Assembly: GCA_013388745.1 (NCBI GenBank)
Contig: JACAER010000037.1
Span: forward strand, 21,427-85,426
Reading direction: 5' to 3'
DNA from: Chloroflexota bacterium
GTDB taxonomy: Bacteria; Chloroflexota; Anaerolineae; Aggregatilineales; Phototrophicaceae
DNA: 64,000 nucleotides
In this document: positions 34,406 through 43,295 of the stretch, piece after piece
Position numbering within the stretch: position 1 is the first letter of the stretch
How the letters are laid out: each line of letters opens with the position of its first letter
Made by a program: the position numbers and the translations under genes
The notes under the pieces: generated by a model
What the model was told of the DNA's origin: nothing
The model's database searches: none
What the model saw: only the letters and a program-made list of their open reading frames with translations

Positions 34406-35680
34406 ATGTATTTGCGCACGCCCAAACGCTACAGCAGAGGCGGCCAAAAAAAGCGCGTCTTTAACCTGCGCTGGCTGTGGCTGTGGCTGATTACGCCGGT
34501 GATCGTCGTGCTGGGGCTGCAAATTTACAATCACCGCGCGCTGTTTATCCCCGTGGTCGATCAGTGGATGAACGAGCGGCTGGACGAAGCGCAGCAGGGT
34601 ATGGCGACGGCCATGGCGCCCACGCCGCTGCCCACCGAAGACCCGCGCGCCCGCCGCCAGCAGGCCGACGATTCGTGGCGGCTTGGCGCGATCGAGCAAG
34701 CCACGCGCATCTATCAGGAGATTCTGCCCGCGCTGCCCAACGACGTTGTCGTGCATTATCAGGTGACACTTGGACTGCTCATCAACGGGCGCTTCGGCGA
34801 AGCGCTGGCCGCCGCGGAACGCACGGTTAACGCTAATCCCTTTTCGACCGATGCCTGGGCGATTCGCGCGCTGGCGCTGGAACGCAGCGGCTTCTATGGC
34901 GAGTCGATAGCCAGCGCCATGCAGGCCTTAGCGCTGGAACCCAATAATGCGCGCGCGCTGGCGTTTATGGCCGAAGCCTATTTCGACATCGGCCAAATTG
35001 ACCGCGCGCTGAGCACGGTAGAGCGCGCGCTGGAAATCGACCCTAACAGTTTCGAGGCCTACCGCGTGCGCGGCGTGCTCAACCGCTTTGTGCGCTTCGA
35101 TTTTGCGGCGGCCATCGACGACTTCGAGACGGCCTATGATCTGGCGCCGAACCTGATCTACCCGGCGTTTGATCTGGTGGAGATGTACTACACCGAAAAT
35201 TACGAGCAGGCGCTCGAACTGCTGCGCCCGATTATCGACCTGAATCCCGGCAACACGATCGCGCTGTTCTGGATGGGGCGCATCTATTTCCGGCAGGTGG
35301 GCGACAACGCCCAGGCCAGCGATTATCTCCAGCGCTGCATCGACACCGACGCGCGCAATATCCTGTGCAATTATGAGCTGGGGCGCGTGCAGGGCGAACT
35401 GCTGGATTACAGCCGCTCGGCGGAATTGTTCCGCGCGGCGATCGCCGCCGGATCGCGCGATCCGTTCCATTGGTATTGGGCCGGGTATTCGCAGATTCTG
35501 CTGGGCAACTGCCCGGCGGCGCTGCCCTATTTGCAGCAGGGTTATCAACTGGCGTTGGACAGCGAAATCATCGACCTGTACGACCTGTACGAAAATGGGC
35601 TGCGCGACTGCCAGGCGCCGGGCTTCGTCTCGCTGCTGACGCCCACGCCCGGCGCCGAAGCCACTGCTGAGGGCGGGTAG
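34406..35680 (+). CDS. Membrane-anchored TPR protein, second of the pair
   Basis: The protein has 424 residues. The basic head (RYSRGGQKKRVFNLR) precedes a TM helix at about 22-40. A linker with TPLPTEDP and roughly eight TPR units follow, with the most regular ones at about 120-320 (ALALEPNNARALAFMAEAYF, LEIDPNSFEAYRVRGVLNRF). The C-terminus has a Thr/Pro tail (LLTPTPGAE). Like its neighbour it lacks any catalytic domain. It starts 7 bases after the upstream gene stops, so translation is likely coupled. Cysteine residues near the C-terminus (GNCPAALPY, GLRDCQAPG) recur in its paralogue (GNCEAAWTD, TQRCAAY). Confidence 0.82.
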   Translation: MYLRTPKRYSRGGQKKRVFNLRWLWLWLITPVIVVLGLQIYNHRALFIPVVDQWMNERLDEAQQGMATAMAPTPLPTEDPRARRQQADDSWRLGAIEQATRIYQEILPALPNDVVVHYQVTLGLLINGRFGEALAAAERTVNANPFSTDAWAIRALALERSGFYGESIASAMQALALEPNNARALAFMAEAYFDIGQIDRALSTVERALEIDPNSFEAYRVRGVLNRFVRFDFAAAIDDFETAYDLAPNLIYPAFDLVEMYYTENYEQALELLRPIIDLNPGNTIALFWMGRIYFRQVGDNAQASDYLQRCIDTDARNILCNYELGRVQGELLDYSRSAELFRAAIAAGSRDPFHWYWAGYSQILLGNCPAALPYLQQGYQLALDSEIIDLYDLYENGLRDCQAPGFVSLLTPTPGAEATAEGG

Positions 35681-35691
35681 CGTTCCGCAGT

Positions 35692-35916
35692 GTGCTGGTT
35701 GACGAAAGTTGCGTCTGGCTCTCGCCTGGTCAGGGGCCGCGCCCGGAAGATTTTCCGGCGGGTGCCGACGGCGTAATGAGCGCCGCGATTCAGGTCGATC
35801 TGGCGACAATGGAAGTGGTCAATACCCTTGATCTGTGCGCTTTTGAACAGGAAAACAACGACGCCTGTGACCCTGAGCGGCCGGCGCGGCGCGTGTTGAG
35901 TTCAACCGCATATTGA
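35692..35916 (+). CDS. Small hypothetical ORF or gene fragment
   Basis: This 74-codon frame opens with GTG and contains three Cys (DESCVWLSPG, DLCAFEQENNDACD). The codon use matches its neighbours. It follows the TPR pair by 11 bases but has no ribosome site that I would trust and no family I recognise. Its last bases overlap the -35 box of the infC promoter. It may be the tail of a decayed secreted-protein gene. Confidence 0.3.
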   Translation: MLVDESCVWLSPGQGPRPEDFPAGADGVMSAAIQVDLATMEVVNTLDLCAFEQENNDACDPERPARRVLSSTAY

Positions 35917-35941
35917 CTTCAATTTCGCGCTATGCTAGACT
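35913..35941 (+). promoter_or_regulatory. Promoter of the infC-rpmI-rplT operon
   Basis: TTGACT (35913-35918) and TAGACT (35936-35941) are 17 bases apart. Transcription would start near 35948, about 36 bases before the proposed infC start. Confidence 0.7.
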
Positions 35942-35983
35942 GACGGCCTCAAATCTGAAGCATTTTAGAGAGGAAGTTGGCCT

Positions 35984-36520
35984 ATCACAGGTGAGGAATA
36001 CCGCATTAATCGAGAAATCCGCGCGCGCGAAGTGCGCCTGGTGATCGATGGCGCCGAAGGCAGCAGCCAGAACATCGGCGTTGTCTCGCTGTCGCAAGCT
36101 CTGCAAATGGCGGAGGAACGCAATCTCGATCTGGTCGAGGTGGCGCCCAATGCTAACCCGCCGGTCTGCCGTATCATGGACTTTGGCAAGTTCCAGTACG
36201 AAAAACAGCGGCGCGAACGCAAAGCGCGTAAAGCGCAAAAAGTGGTCGAAATCAAGGAAATCCAACTGCGTCCCAAAACCGACGACCATCACTTGGGCTT
36301 TAAGATCCGCGATGCGCGCGAATGGATTCAAGACGGTATGAAGGTGCGGGTGCGCATCCGTTTTCGCGGGCGCGAAATCACCCACGCCGACATCGGACGC
36401 CAACGCCTGGATAGAATCGCCAACGAACTCAAAGACGTTGCGATTGTCGAACAAAGCCCGAATATGGAAGGCGGGACAATGCTGATGGTGCTGGCGCCGG
36501 CTACGGAGAAAAAGAAATAG
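35984..36520 (+). CDS. infC: Translation initiation factor IF-3 with non-canonical start codon
   Basis: IF-3 binds the 30S subunit and proofreads start codons. The conserved N-terminus (EYRINREIRAREVRLVID) is encoded upstream of the first ATG/GTG/TTG in frame, which is the GTG at 36032 and would cut it off. Between the in-frame TAG at 35966 and that GTG there is no canonical start. The best candidates are ATC at 35984, 6-7 bases after AGAGGAAG, or ATT at 36005 after GAGGA. I chose ATC, giving 178 residues. Rare AUU or AUC starts on infC let IF-3 repress its own synthesis in other bacteria. The linker and C-domain are intact (PPVCRIMDFGKF, RIRFRGREI, GGTMLMVLAP). Confidence 0.93.
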   Translation: MTGEEYRINREIRAREVRLVIDGAEGSSQNIGVVSLSQALQMAEERNLDLVEVAPNANPPVCRIMDFGKFQYEKQRRERKARKAQKVVEIKEIQLRPKTDDHHLGFKIRDAREWIQDGMKVRVRIRFRGREITHADIGRQRLDRIANELKDVAIVEQSPNMEGGTMLMVLAPATEKKK

Positions 36521-36529
36521 GTTGCATCT

Positions 36530-36772
36530 ATGGGCAAGCTGAAAAAGTATAAACTGAAAACGCATAAATCGACAGCCAAGCGCTTCCGCATCACGGGCAG
36601 CGGTATGGTGATGCGCACGCGCGTGGGCAAAAGCCACTTCCGCCGCCGCAAGGCGCAGCGCGTGAAAGCCAGGCTGATAGGGGTGCAGCCGGTCAGCAGC
36701 AGCGCCACCGCCAAGCGTATCCGCCGGTTGGCGCCCTATCTGCACAAGTACCGCCAGAACCCGCCGGCCTAA
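36530..36772 (+). CDS. rpmI: 50S ribosomal protein bL35
   Basis: This 80-residue, strongly basic protein has the bL35 signature (KYKLKTHKSTAKRFRITGSG, then KSHFRRRKAQRVKARL). The C-terminus is somewhat longer than usual. It lies 9 bases after infC and 96 bases before rplT, in the classic infC-rpmI-rplT order. Confidence 0.95.
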   Translation: MGKLKKYKLKTHKSTAKRFRITGSGMVMRTRVGKSHFRRRKAQRVKARLIGVQPVSSSATAKRIRRLAPYLHKYRQNPPA

Positions 36773-36868
36773 ATTTGCGGGCTTGCGGCCTTTGGCCAGC
36801 GTCTAAGTTCTTATCTGCTGCCCGGACACGTTGTTCTGGGCGCTTTCTTGTATACGGAGTAGTGTGTC

Positions 36869-37225
36869 ATGGCTCGAACCAAAACCGGCTTTGTCAGACG
36901 CCGCAGCCACAAAAAAATCCTCAAACTTACCAAAGGGCAGTTCGGGTCGCGCAGCCGCCTGTGGAAGCGCGCCCACGAAGCGGTGCTCAAAGGTCTGCAT
37001 TATGCCTACCGCGATCGCCGCACCCGCCGCCGTGACCTGCGCCGCCTGTGGATCGCGCGGATCAACGCTGCCGCGCGCCTGCAAAAGCTGAGCTACAGCC
37101 GCTTTATGCACGGCCTGAAGCTGGCCGGTGTGGAACTCGATCGTAAGACGCTGGCCGATATTGCCGTGCGCGATCTGCCGACGTTCAACAAAATCGTCGC
37201 TGTCAGCTTGCAGCACCAGCACTAG
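36869..37225 (+). CDS. rplT: 50S ribosomal protein bL20
   Basis: This 118-residue protein matches bL20 throughout: [20 protein letters not shown], then [20 protein letters not shown] and [20 protein letters not shown]. It is an early 23S rRNA-binding assembly protein. In several bacteria it also represses its operon by binding mRNA; the 96-base gap before it could hold such a site, but I could not identify one. GGAG lies about 9 bases before the ATG. A terminator follows the stop. Confidence 0.97.
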   Translation: MARTKTGFVRRRSHKKILKLTKGQFGSRSRLWKRAHEAVLKGLHYAYRDRRTRRRDLRRLWIARINAAARLQKLSYSRFMHGLKLAGVELDRKTLADIAVRDLPTFNKIVAVSLQHQH

Positions 37226-37247
37226 AGGCGGCCGCCGTGCATTTGCA

Positions 37248-37280
37248 GCGATGGGCGAGTTGTTGCCCATCGCTTTTTGC
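37248..37280 (+). terminator. Terminator of the infC-rpmI-rplT operon
   Basis: A perfect 9-bp stem GCGATGGGC/GCCCATCGC with an 8-base loop is followed by TTTTT, 22 bases after rplT. Confidence 0.9.
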
Positions 37281-37343
37281 TTTTTGCGCAGCAGCTATAA
37301 CCGATCAGTGCGTCACAGGCGCTGATCTAGTTCGCCGCCTGAT

Positions 37344-37372
37344 TTGACAACCGACAGATTGTTGCCTATACT
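37344..37372 (+). promoter_or_regulatory. Promoter of the DUF2867/SpoU pair
   Basis: TTGACA (37344-37349) and TATACT (37367-37372) are 17 bases apart. It is the closest match to the sigma-70 consensus in the window, 42 bases before the ATG. Confidence 0.85.
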
Positions 37373-37414
37373 GCCTTCTGAAAGTTCAGAACTTCACAAA
37401 AAGGGAGGTGGCCG

Positions 37415-37939
37415 ATGATCAATACCGACAGCAGCACTTCGGTTCTGCCCTTTACGCAGCTTGCCGACACGCTGAAAAGCGCGCATTACGTCGATGTCAA
37501 AATTGTCGAGGGCGCGGGCACGCTGCGCGAATTTGTGGCGCGGCTGCTGGCTTATCAGCCGGCCTGGCTCACCTTCCTCTATCGGGTGCGCGGCCTGTTG
37601 GCGCGGCTGCTGCGCCTGGAAGAGCGCGGCGTCCCGCCGGCGCCGCAGTTCAGCCCGGCCACTGTGCCGATGCAGCCGGGCGAAAAAGCCGCCTTTTTCA
37701 CGGTGACGCGCGCCGACGGCGAACGTTACTGGCTGGCCGAAGCGCAGGATCGCCATCTGGACGCGGCGCTGGGCGTGGTGGCCGAGCCAGAAGTCAATGG
37801 ACGGCGGCGTTTCCACGTCATCACCATCGTCCATTATCACAACTGGCGCGGGCCGCTGTATTTCAACCTGATTCGCCCCTTTCATCATCTGGTGGTCGGC
37901 AGCATGGCGCGCGCGGCGGCACACAGCAGCGGCGCATGA
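37415..37939 (+). CDS. DUF2867-domain protein
   Basis: This 174-residue protein matches DUF2867: DTLKSAHYVDVKIVEGAGTL, a helix around the RVRGLLARLLRLEER segment, then FFTVTRADGERYWLAEAQDRHLD and the C-terminal HYHNWRGPLYFNLIRPFHHLVV. The family has no known activity; the pattern suggests a lipid- or ligand-binding START-like fold. GGGAGG precedes the ATG by about 6 bases. Its TGA stop overlaps the ATG of the methyltransferase gene (ATGA), so the two are translationally coupled. Confidence 0.8.
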   Translation: MINTDSSTSVLPFTQLADTLKSAHYVDVKIVEGAGTLREFVARLLAYQPAWLTFLYRVRGLLARLLRLEERGVPPAPQFSPATVPMQPGEKAAFFTVTRADGERYWLAEAQDRHLDAALGVVAEPEVNGRRRFHVITIVHYHNWRGPLYFNLIRPFHHLVVGSMARAAAHSSGA

Positions 37940-38685
37940 TCACCAGCCTGCAAAACGAGCGCGTCAAGCTGGCTTATGCGCTGCAAAACCAGAGCAAAGC
38001 GCGCCGCAAGGAAGGCAAAATCGTGCTGGAAGGGGGGCGGCTGCTGCGCGACGCCTGCCAGCAGGGGCACATCCCCGATTTCGTACTCTACAGCGCCAAA
38101 GCCGACGGCGCGCTGCTGCGATCCCTCCCGACCTCGAATCTGCTGCTCGTTTCTGATGCGGTCATGCGTCATATCAGCAGCGCCGAAGAACCGCCGGGTA
38201 TCGTCGGTGTCTTGCCGCTGCCTGCCGCCCGTTTGCCAGAAAAGCCCGCGCGCAGCTTGATCCTGGACGCTGTGCGCGACCCTGGCAACGTCGGCACGCT
38301 GCTGCGCACAGCGGCGGCGGCGGGTGTGCAGGCTGTGCTGCTGGCGCCCACCTGCGCCGACCCCTATAACCCCAAAGCGCTGCGCGGCGGCATGGGCGCG
38401 CACTTTCGCCTTCCGCTGGCGGCGCTGGATTGGCCACAGATCGCCGCTTACTGCGCACACGCCCAGGTCTACCTGGCCGACAGCGCCGGCACGCTGCCCT
38501 ATTATCAGGCTGACTGGAGGCGCGACTGGGCGCTGCTGATCGGCAGCGAAGCGCATGGCGCGGGCGACGAAGCGCAGCGCCTGGCGCAAACGCACATCAG
38601 CATCCCGATGGCCGCGCAGAGCGAATCGCTGAACGCCGCCGCCGCCGCCGCCGTCATCCTCTTTCACGCGGGGCTGCGCCGTTGA
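37936..38685 (+). CDS. SpoU/TrmH-family RNA 2-O-methyltransferase
   Basis: This 249-residue SPOUT enzyme has an N-terminal substrate-binding domain (LQNERVKLAYALQNQSKARR, then IVLEGGRLL) and a C-terminal trefoil-knot domain with the three family motifs: LDAVRDPGNVGTLLRTAAAA, LLIGSEAHG and ISIPMAAQSESLNAAAAAAV. It transfers methyl from S-adenosylmethionine to a ribose 2-OH in rRNA or tRNA; the target is not evident. The start overlaps the DUF2867 stop by 4 bases. Confidence 0.92.
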   Translation: MITSLQNERVKLAYALQNQSKARRKEGKIVLEGGRLLRDACQQGHIPDFVLYSAKADGALLRSLPTSNLLLVSDAVMRHISSAEEPPGIVGVLPLPAARLPEKPARSLILDAVRDPGNVGTLLRTAAAAGVQAVLLAPTCADPYNPKALRGGMGAHFRLPLAALDWPQIAAYCAHAQVYLADSAGTLPYYQADWRRDWALLIGSEAHGAGDEAQRLAQTHISIPMAAQSESLNAAAAAAVILFHAGLRR

Positions 38686-38743
38686 GCCGGCAGACATTTG
38701 AAGATGGTTCGCGGTTTCTATCGGTGTCTGCCGTAGAATGCGC

Positions 38744-38749
38744 TATACT
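38744..38749 (+). promoter_or_regulatory. -10 box of the histidine kinase/response regulator operon
   Basis: TATACT lies 37 bases before the ATG at 38786, with a poor -35 box. An upstream in-frame ATG at 38738 would sit before this box and so cannot be used from this promoter. Confidence 0.5.
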
Positions 38750-38785
38750 TATCATCAAGAAAACGATTTTTTAGCCCAAAAACCC

Positions 38786-40573
38786 ATGTCATTACGTCAA
38801 AAAAGTCTGCTCATCACTGTTCTTCTGCTCATCGCGCTGGTGCTGCTGCTCTCGCTGCTGGTGCGCACGCTGCTGTTGGGCGATTACGCCGCTCTGCAAG
38901 CGCAGGACACACGCGCCAATCTTCAGCGCGCGCTCAACGCTTTGCAGCGCGCGGCGAATGAGTTCGCCATCAATGCCAATGACTATGGGCGCTGGGATAA
39001 CAGCGTCGATTTTGTGCAGACGCTCGACCCCGAATACGTCGAGTCGGATATTCCCGACGAGACTTTTGTCGCCTTCGCCGTCAACACCATGATTTTCACC
39101 GACGGCGCCGGGCAGGTGGTGTTCAGTAAAAGCGTTGATCTGCTGGAGGAAACACCGGTTGAAACGCCGGCAGCGCTGCTGGCGTATGTCAGCGGCACGC
39201 CTGCGCTCAACCGGCACGCCGATAATAGCAGCCGCACGGCGGGCTTCGCGCTGCTGCCGACGGGGCCAGCGCTGCTGGTCAGCGTGCCTATTCGGGCCAG
39301 CGACGACAGCGGGCCGCTGGCGGGCGCGCTGGTCTGGATTCGCTTGCTGGACGCGCAGCAGATCGCCGTTCTGTCTGAAATCACGCAGCTCGCGCTTGAT
39401 CTACGCGCGCTCAATGATGCGCAGCTTCCCGACGATTTCCGCGCGGCGGCCAGCGCGCTGGCGTCACAGCCGAGCTACGTGCAAACGCTGCCGGGCGAAC
39501 GCAGCGCCGCTTATGGCTTGCTCAACGACTTTAACGGCGCGCCGGCCTTTATCCTGCGTGTCGATACGCCCAACAGCATTTACGCGCAGGGCGACAGCAG
39601 CAGTTGGACGTTTATTGGCGCGCTGCTGGCGGCGGGCGTGTTCACGGTAGTGGTTGCCGCGTTGATGTTGGACTGGCTGGTGCTGCGGCGGCTGGCGAGC
39701 CTCAGCGCCGATCTGCGCGCCATCACCGAAAGCCAGTCGCTGTCTGCGCGTGTGACTGTTGCCGGGCAGGATGAACTCGCCACCCTGGGCACAGACATCA
39801 ACCAGATGCTGGCCACGCTGGAAAGGGGACAAAACGAACTGCGCGCCGCCAAAGAAGCCGCCGAACAGTCCAACCGCGTCAAAAGCGCTTTTCTGGCCAA
39901 CATGAGCCACGAACTGCGCACGCCCTTGAACGCCATCATGGGCTTTCTGACGCTGATGATGATGAACGGCAAGCTGGATTCCAAAGACGCTTACCGGGCG
40001 CAGCGCGCGCACGCCAACAGCGAACGCTTGCTGAACACCATCAACGATATTCTGGATATCAGCCGCATCGAAGCCGGACGGTTGCAAATTGTGCCCAGCG
40101 CGGTCAGCGTGCGCGATGTGGTCGAAAGCGTGCGCACCCAGATCGACGTTCTGGCGGACGAAAAACAACTCAAACTGGAAACCAGCGTGCAGGCGCATGT
40201 GCCGCCGCTGATCGAAAGCGACAGCGAAGCGCTCACCAAGATCATCACCAATCTGTTGAGCAATGGTATCAAGTTCACTGAGCGCGGCAGCGTGACGCTG
40301 ACGATCGACGCTACGCCGGCCAAGCTGATTATCGCCGTGCAGGACACCGGCATCGGTATTCCGCCGCATATGCGCGACCTGATTTTCGAGAGTTTTCGGC
40401 AGGTGGACGAATCTTCGACGCGCGCCTATGGCGGCACGGGGTTGGGGCTGACGATTGTCCAAAGCCTGTGCACGGCGTTGGGCGGCAGCATCCGCGTCGA
40501 AAGCGAAGTGGGCGTCGGCAGCACGTTTATCGTCACCCTGCCGCTGCAAATTCTGCGTCAGGAGGTGGCATGA
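38786..40573 (+). CDS. CHASE4-type sensor histidine kinase
   Basis: The protein has 595 residues. TM1 is at about 8-30, an extracytoplasmic CHASE4-like domain at about 35-265 (ANEFAINANDYGRWDNSVDF is the CHASE4 signature), and TM2 at about 275-297. HAMP follows, then HisKA with His375 in ANMSHELRTPLNAI and HATPase_c with NLLSNGIKFTERG, DTGIGIP and GGTGLGLTI. The N-box reads NLLSNG rather than the common NLLSNA, still compatible with ATP binding. Its stop overlaps the start of the response-regulator gene (ATGA), which identifies that protein as the likely partner. Confidence 0.93.
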   Translation: MSLRQKSLLITVLLLIALVLLLSLLVRTLLLGDYAALQAQDTRANLQRALNALQRAANEFAINANDYGRWDNSVDFVQTLDPEYVESDIPDETFVAFAVNTMIFTDGAGQVVFSKSVDLLEETPVETPAALLAYVSGTPALNRHADNSSRTAGFALLPTGPALLVSVPIRASDDSGPLAGALVWIRLLDAQQIAVLSEITQLALDLRALNDAQLPDDFRAAASALASQPSYVQTLPGERSAAYGLLNDFNGAPAFILRVDTPNSIYAQGDSSSWTFIGALLAAGVFTVVVAALMLDWLVLRRLASLSADLRAITESQSLSARVTVAGQDELATLGTDINQMLATLERGQNELRAAKEAAEQSNRVKSAFLANMSHELRTPLNAIMGFLTLMMMNGKLDSKDAYRAQRAHANSERLLNTINDILDISRIEAGRLQIVPSAVSVRDVVESVRTQIDVLADEKQLKLETSVQAHVPPLIESDSEALTKIITNLLSNGIKFTERGSVTLTIDATPAKLIIAVQDTGIGIPPHMRDLIFESFRQVDESSTRAYGGTGLGLTIVQSLCTALGGSIRVESEVGVGSTFIVTLPLQILRQEVA

Positions 40574-40944
40574 GCGAGGCATGGCGCATTCTGGTGGTCG
40601 AAGACGAGCCAGACGGCCAGGAAGTGGTGATGGACATCCTGGAATATTATCGCATTCCCTCCGACGCCGTAGGCACGGCGGAAGAAGCGCTCAAGCGGCT
40701 GGCGCAGCAAATCTATAACGGCGTGGTGATTGATCTGGCGCTGCCGGGGATGGACGGCTTTGGCCTGCTGCGCGCGATTCGCGGCGACGCGCGTCTCAAA
40801 GCGCTGCCGTGCATCGCCTGCACCGCTTATCACACGTCGATGGTGCGCAAGGAAGCGCTGGAGGCGGGTTTCGACGCTTATTTCCCCAAACCGCTGGATG
40901 ACCACGCGCTGATCCGCGAATTACAGCGCCTGATTCCCAAATAA
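40570..40944 (+). CDS. Single-domain response regulator, partner of the CHASE4 kinase
   Basis: This 124-residue receiver has the acidic pocket VVEDEPD, phospho-acceptor Asp55 in VVIDLALPGMDG, Thr in ACTAYH and Lys in FPKPLDD. There is no output domain. The ATG overlaps the kinase stop and follows GGAGGTGGC, so it is translationally coupled. The pair would need a further effector that binds the phosphorylated receiver; none is evident nearby. Confidence 0.93.
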   Translation: MSEAWRILVVEDEPDGQEVVMDILEYYRIPSDAVGTAEEALKRLAQQIYNGVVIDLALPGMDGFGLLRAIRGDARLKALPCIACTAYHTSMVRKEALEAGFDAYFPKPLDDHALIRELQRLIPK

Positions 40945-41003
40945 CCGCGCCCCGTTTTGACGGGTAATCGCAAACCTGTGCTCAATGAGAAACGACTCGT
41001 CGG

Positions 41004-41999
41004 TTAATAACTCACAACGACTTTGCCGTGATTCTGCCCGCTGTACAGGTATTCCACGGCGTCGGCCACCGCTTCTAACCCGCGAAAGACACGGCTGTCC
41101 ACCTCTGCCGTCAGCTTGCCGCTGTCCAGCAGGCCGACCAGTTTGAGCAGATGCGCGGGGGCATGATCGCGCAGGAAGTGGTTCAACCAGAAGCCGCGCA
41201 CAGAGGCCGATTTCGGCAGCAGATACGAGTAGACGCGCGCCTGTTCGACCTTCTGCGCGCCCGTGTCGTATTCGGCGATATAGCCGATGGTAATCAGCCG
41301 TCCGCGCACCGCCAGATGGCGCAGACCGGTATCGAACAGGTCGCCGCCGACCGATTCAAAGACGATATGCACGCCTTTGGGGTATTCGCTTTTGAGCACG
41401 TCATGCAGATTTTCGCGCCGGTAATTGACCGGGCGATCACAGCCTAAAGTGCGCAGCAGGCCGGCTTTGTCGTCGCTGCTGCATGTGCCGATGACGTGAT
41501 TGCCGGCCAGTTTCGCCAACTGCACAGCGAAATGCCCCGTGCCGCCTGCCGCCGCCGTCACCAGCACGGTTTCGCCGCTTTTCATTTCGCCCACGACTTC
41601 CAGCGCAATCGACGCTGTGAGTCCGCCCACGCCCAGACTGACGATCTCTGGCGTGGCGCGCGGAATGGGAAACACGCGCGTTTCGGGATGATAGCTGTAT
41701 TCGCTGTAGCCGCCGCCCAGTGTCAGCACGGCATCGCCCGGCCTGTAATGCTGCACCTGTGCGCCGACGGCGACGACTTCGCCCACGGCCTCGCCGCCCA
41801 GATCGAAAGGCACAGGTGTCGCGGCGATATACGCGCCGGCGGCCATTATGCGGTCAGCGGCGTTGACGCCCGTGCAGCGCGTGCGCAGCAGCAGTTCGCG
41901 CGGGGCGGGGTCGCGCAGCGGGCTTTCGACGATTTCGATCGCGTCGCGGAAGTTTTTGCTGTGGCGCGCGGCGATCAGTTTACGGTAAGTTGTGGTCAT
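41004..41999 (-). CDS. Zinc-binding-type quinone oxidoreductase (MDR family)
   Basis: This 331-residue NADPH-dependent medium-chain reductase starts at the ATG at 41999. The family features are TRCTGVNAADRIMAAGAYIA, GEAVGEVVAVGAQV, the nucleotide-binding VTAAAGGTGHFAVQLAKLAG and FESVGGDLFDTGLRHLAVRG. There are no structural-zinc cysteines, so it belongs to the zinc-free quinone oxidoreductase or enone-reductase branch. The sequence resembles the prostaglandin reductase 3/ZADH2 type. It lies 14 bases downstream of the M42 peptidase gene, on the same strand. Confidence 0.9.
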   Translation of the reverse strand: MTTTYRKLIAARHSKNFRDAIEIVESPLRDPAPRELLLRTRCTGVNAADRIMAAGAYIAATPVPFDLGGEAVGEVVAVGAQVQHYRPGDAVLTLGGGYSEYSYHPETRVFPIPRATPEIVSLGVGGLTASIALEVVGEMKSGETVLVTAAAGGTGHFAVQLAKLAGNHVIGTCSSDDKAGLLRTLGCDRPVNYRRENLHDVLKSEYPKGVHIVFESVGGDLFDTGLRHLAVRGRLITIGYIAEYDTGAQKVEQARVYSYLLPKSASVRGFWLNHFLRDHAPAHLLKLVGLLDSGKLTAEVDSRVFRGLEAVADAVEYLYSGQNHGKVVVSY

Positions 42000-42013
42000 G
42001 GTGTCCTCAAGAG

Positions 42014-43066
42014 TTATTCGCCGGCGTCCAACATATACTGCGCCAGCAGCTTCACGCTGTCGTTGATGCTGTCGGTATGGGTGCGCTCGTAGGCGTGCGA
42101 GGCATCCACGCCCGGCCCGATCAGCGCCACGCGCCCGGCGCCGCCCGCGCGCCAATACGCCGAGCCATCCGAGCCGTAAAAGGGGTAAATGTCGATCTTC
42201 AGCTTGATGCCGACATCGTTTGCCAACCGCCGCAGCTTGTTGTTCAGCTCAAAATGATACGGCCCCGTCGTATCCTTGACGCACAGCGTACAGGAATACT
42301 CGTCGGAATTCTGGCCGTCGCCCAGCGCCGCCATATCCACCGCCACCAGTTCGGCCAGGTTATCCGGGAAGCCCGCCGCGCCGCCGTGCCCGACTTCTTC
42401 GTAATTGGCGATCAGGATATAGGTGTCCTGCGCGGGCGTCTGTGCGGCGGCTTTCAGCGCCAGCAGCGCGCCATAGATGCAGGCCACGCACAATTTGTCG
42501 TCCAGATGGCGCGAGCGGATAAAGCCGCTGTCGCTGACCTCGACGCGCGGATCGAGGAACACAAAATCGCCGACTTCGATGCCCAGGGCGCGCGTATCGG
42601 CGGCGCTGCGTGTCACAGCGTCGATGCGCACTTCCATGCTGTCGGCTGTGCGCTTGGCTTCGGCAATATCGCGGTTGACATGCGTGCTGGGGTTTTGTGG
42701 CAGAATCGTGCCACGATAGCGGCGGTTATCGTGCGTGCGGATCGTGCAGCCTTCGAATTCTACCGCGCCCCACATATAGCCACCAAGCATGGTCGTTTTC
42801 AGCCGTCCGCTGCCCTTGATCTCCTTGACCATCAGCCCCAGGGTATCGACATGCGCTGTCAGCCCGCGCGGGGCGCTGCTGGCGCGGCCTTTGATTGTCA
42901 GCAGCAGCGCGCCTTTGGGCGTCAGTGTCAGCGTGGCGCCGGGAAATTCCAGCGCCGCGAAGGCCGTGCGCACATACTCAATCGCCTCGACGGTATACCC
43001 TGTCGGGCTGGGGATATTGAGCAGCCCGACGAGAAAATCAACAATCGGCTTCAATTGTACATCCAT
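42014..43066 (-). CDS. M42-family metallopeptidase
   Basis: This 350-residue cytosolic aminopeptidase/endoglucanase-like M42 enzyme starts at the ATG at 43066, with AGGAGG 7 bases upstream. The binuclear metal ligands and catalytic Glu can be seen: His in TAHVDTLG, Asp in RHLDDKL, Glu pair in NYEEVGHGG, Asp in AVDMAAL and His in DASHAYERTH. These proteins form large tetrahedral dodecamers that trim peptides. Only the quinone oxidoreductase is close, and no functional link is evident. Confidence 0.92.
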   Translation of the reverse strand: MDVQLKPIVDFLVGLLNIPSPTGYTVEAIEYVRTAFAALEFPGATLTLTPKGALLLTIKGRASSAPRGLTAHVDTLGLMVKEIKGSGRLKTTMLGGYMWGAVEFEGCTIRTHDNRRYRGTILPQNPSTHVNRDIAEAKRTADSMEVRIDAVTRSAADTRALGIEVGDFVFLDPRVEVSDSGFIRSRHLDDKLCVACIYGALLALKAAAQTPAQDTYILIANYEEVGHGGAAGFPDNLAELVAVDMAALGDGQNSDEYSCTLCVKDTTGPYHFELNNKLRRLANDVGIKLKIDIYPFYGSDGSAYWRAGGAGRVALIGPGVDASHAYERTHTDSINDSVKLLAQYMLDAGE

Positions 43067-43295
43067 GTCATAACCTCCTGGAGCGGGTACACCGCCGGAT
43101 ACGGCTAGCTCGTCAATCTTCAGATAGCAGTCTACATGAATATAGCCGATTGCGCACAGCCAATCATGCTGCGTTTCTGTGGGCGTCAGGCTATGGGCGG
43201 CTTTGTCGGCGCGGCTGTGGAATTCGACTGCCATTGGCTGTCGTTGATGGGGTGCGCGACTGCGGGTTGCTTCTGCGCATCATCACTGTCCTGCA

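Noticed and set aside
38738..38785. Upstream ATG for the CHASE4 histidine kinase
   Set aside because: It lies before the TATACT -10 box, so the transcript would not contain it.
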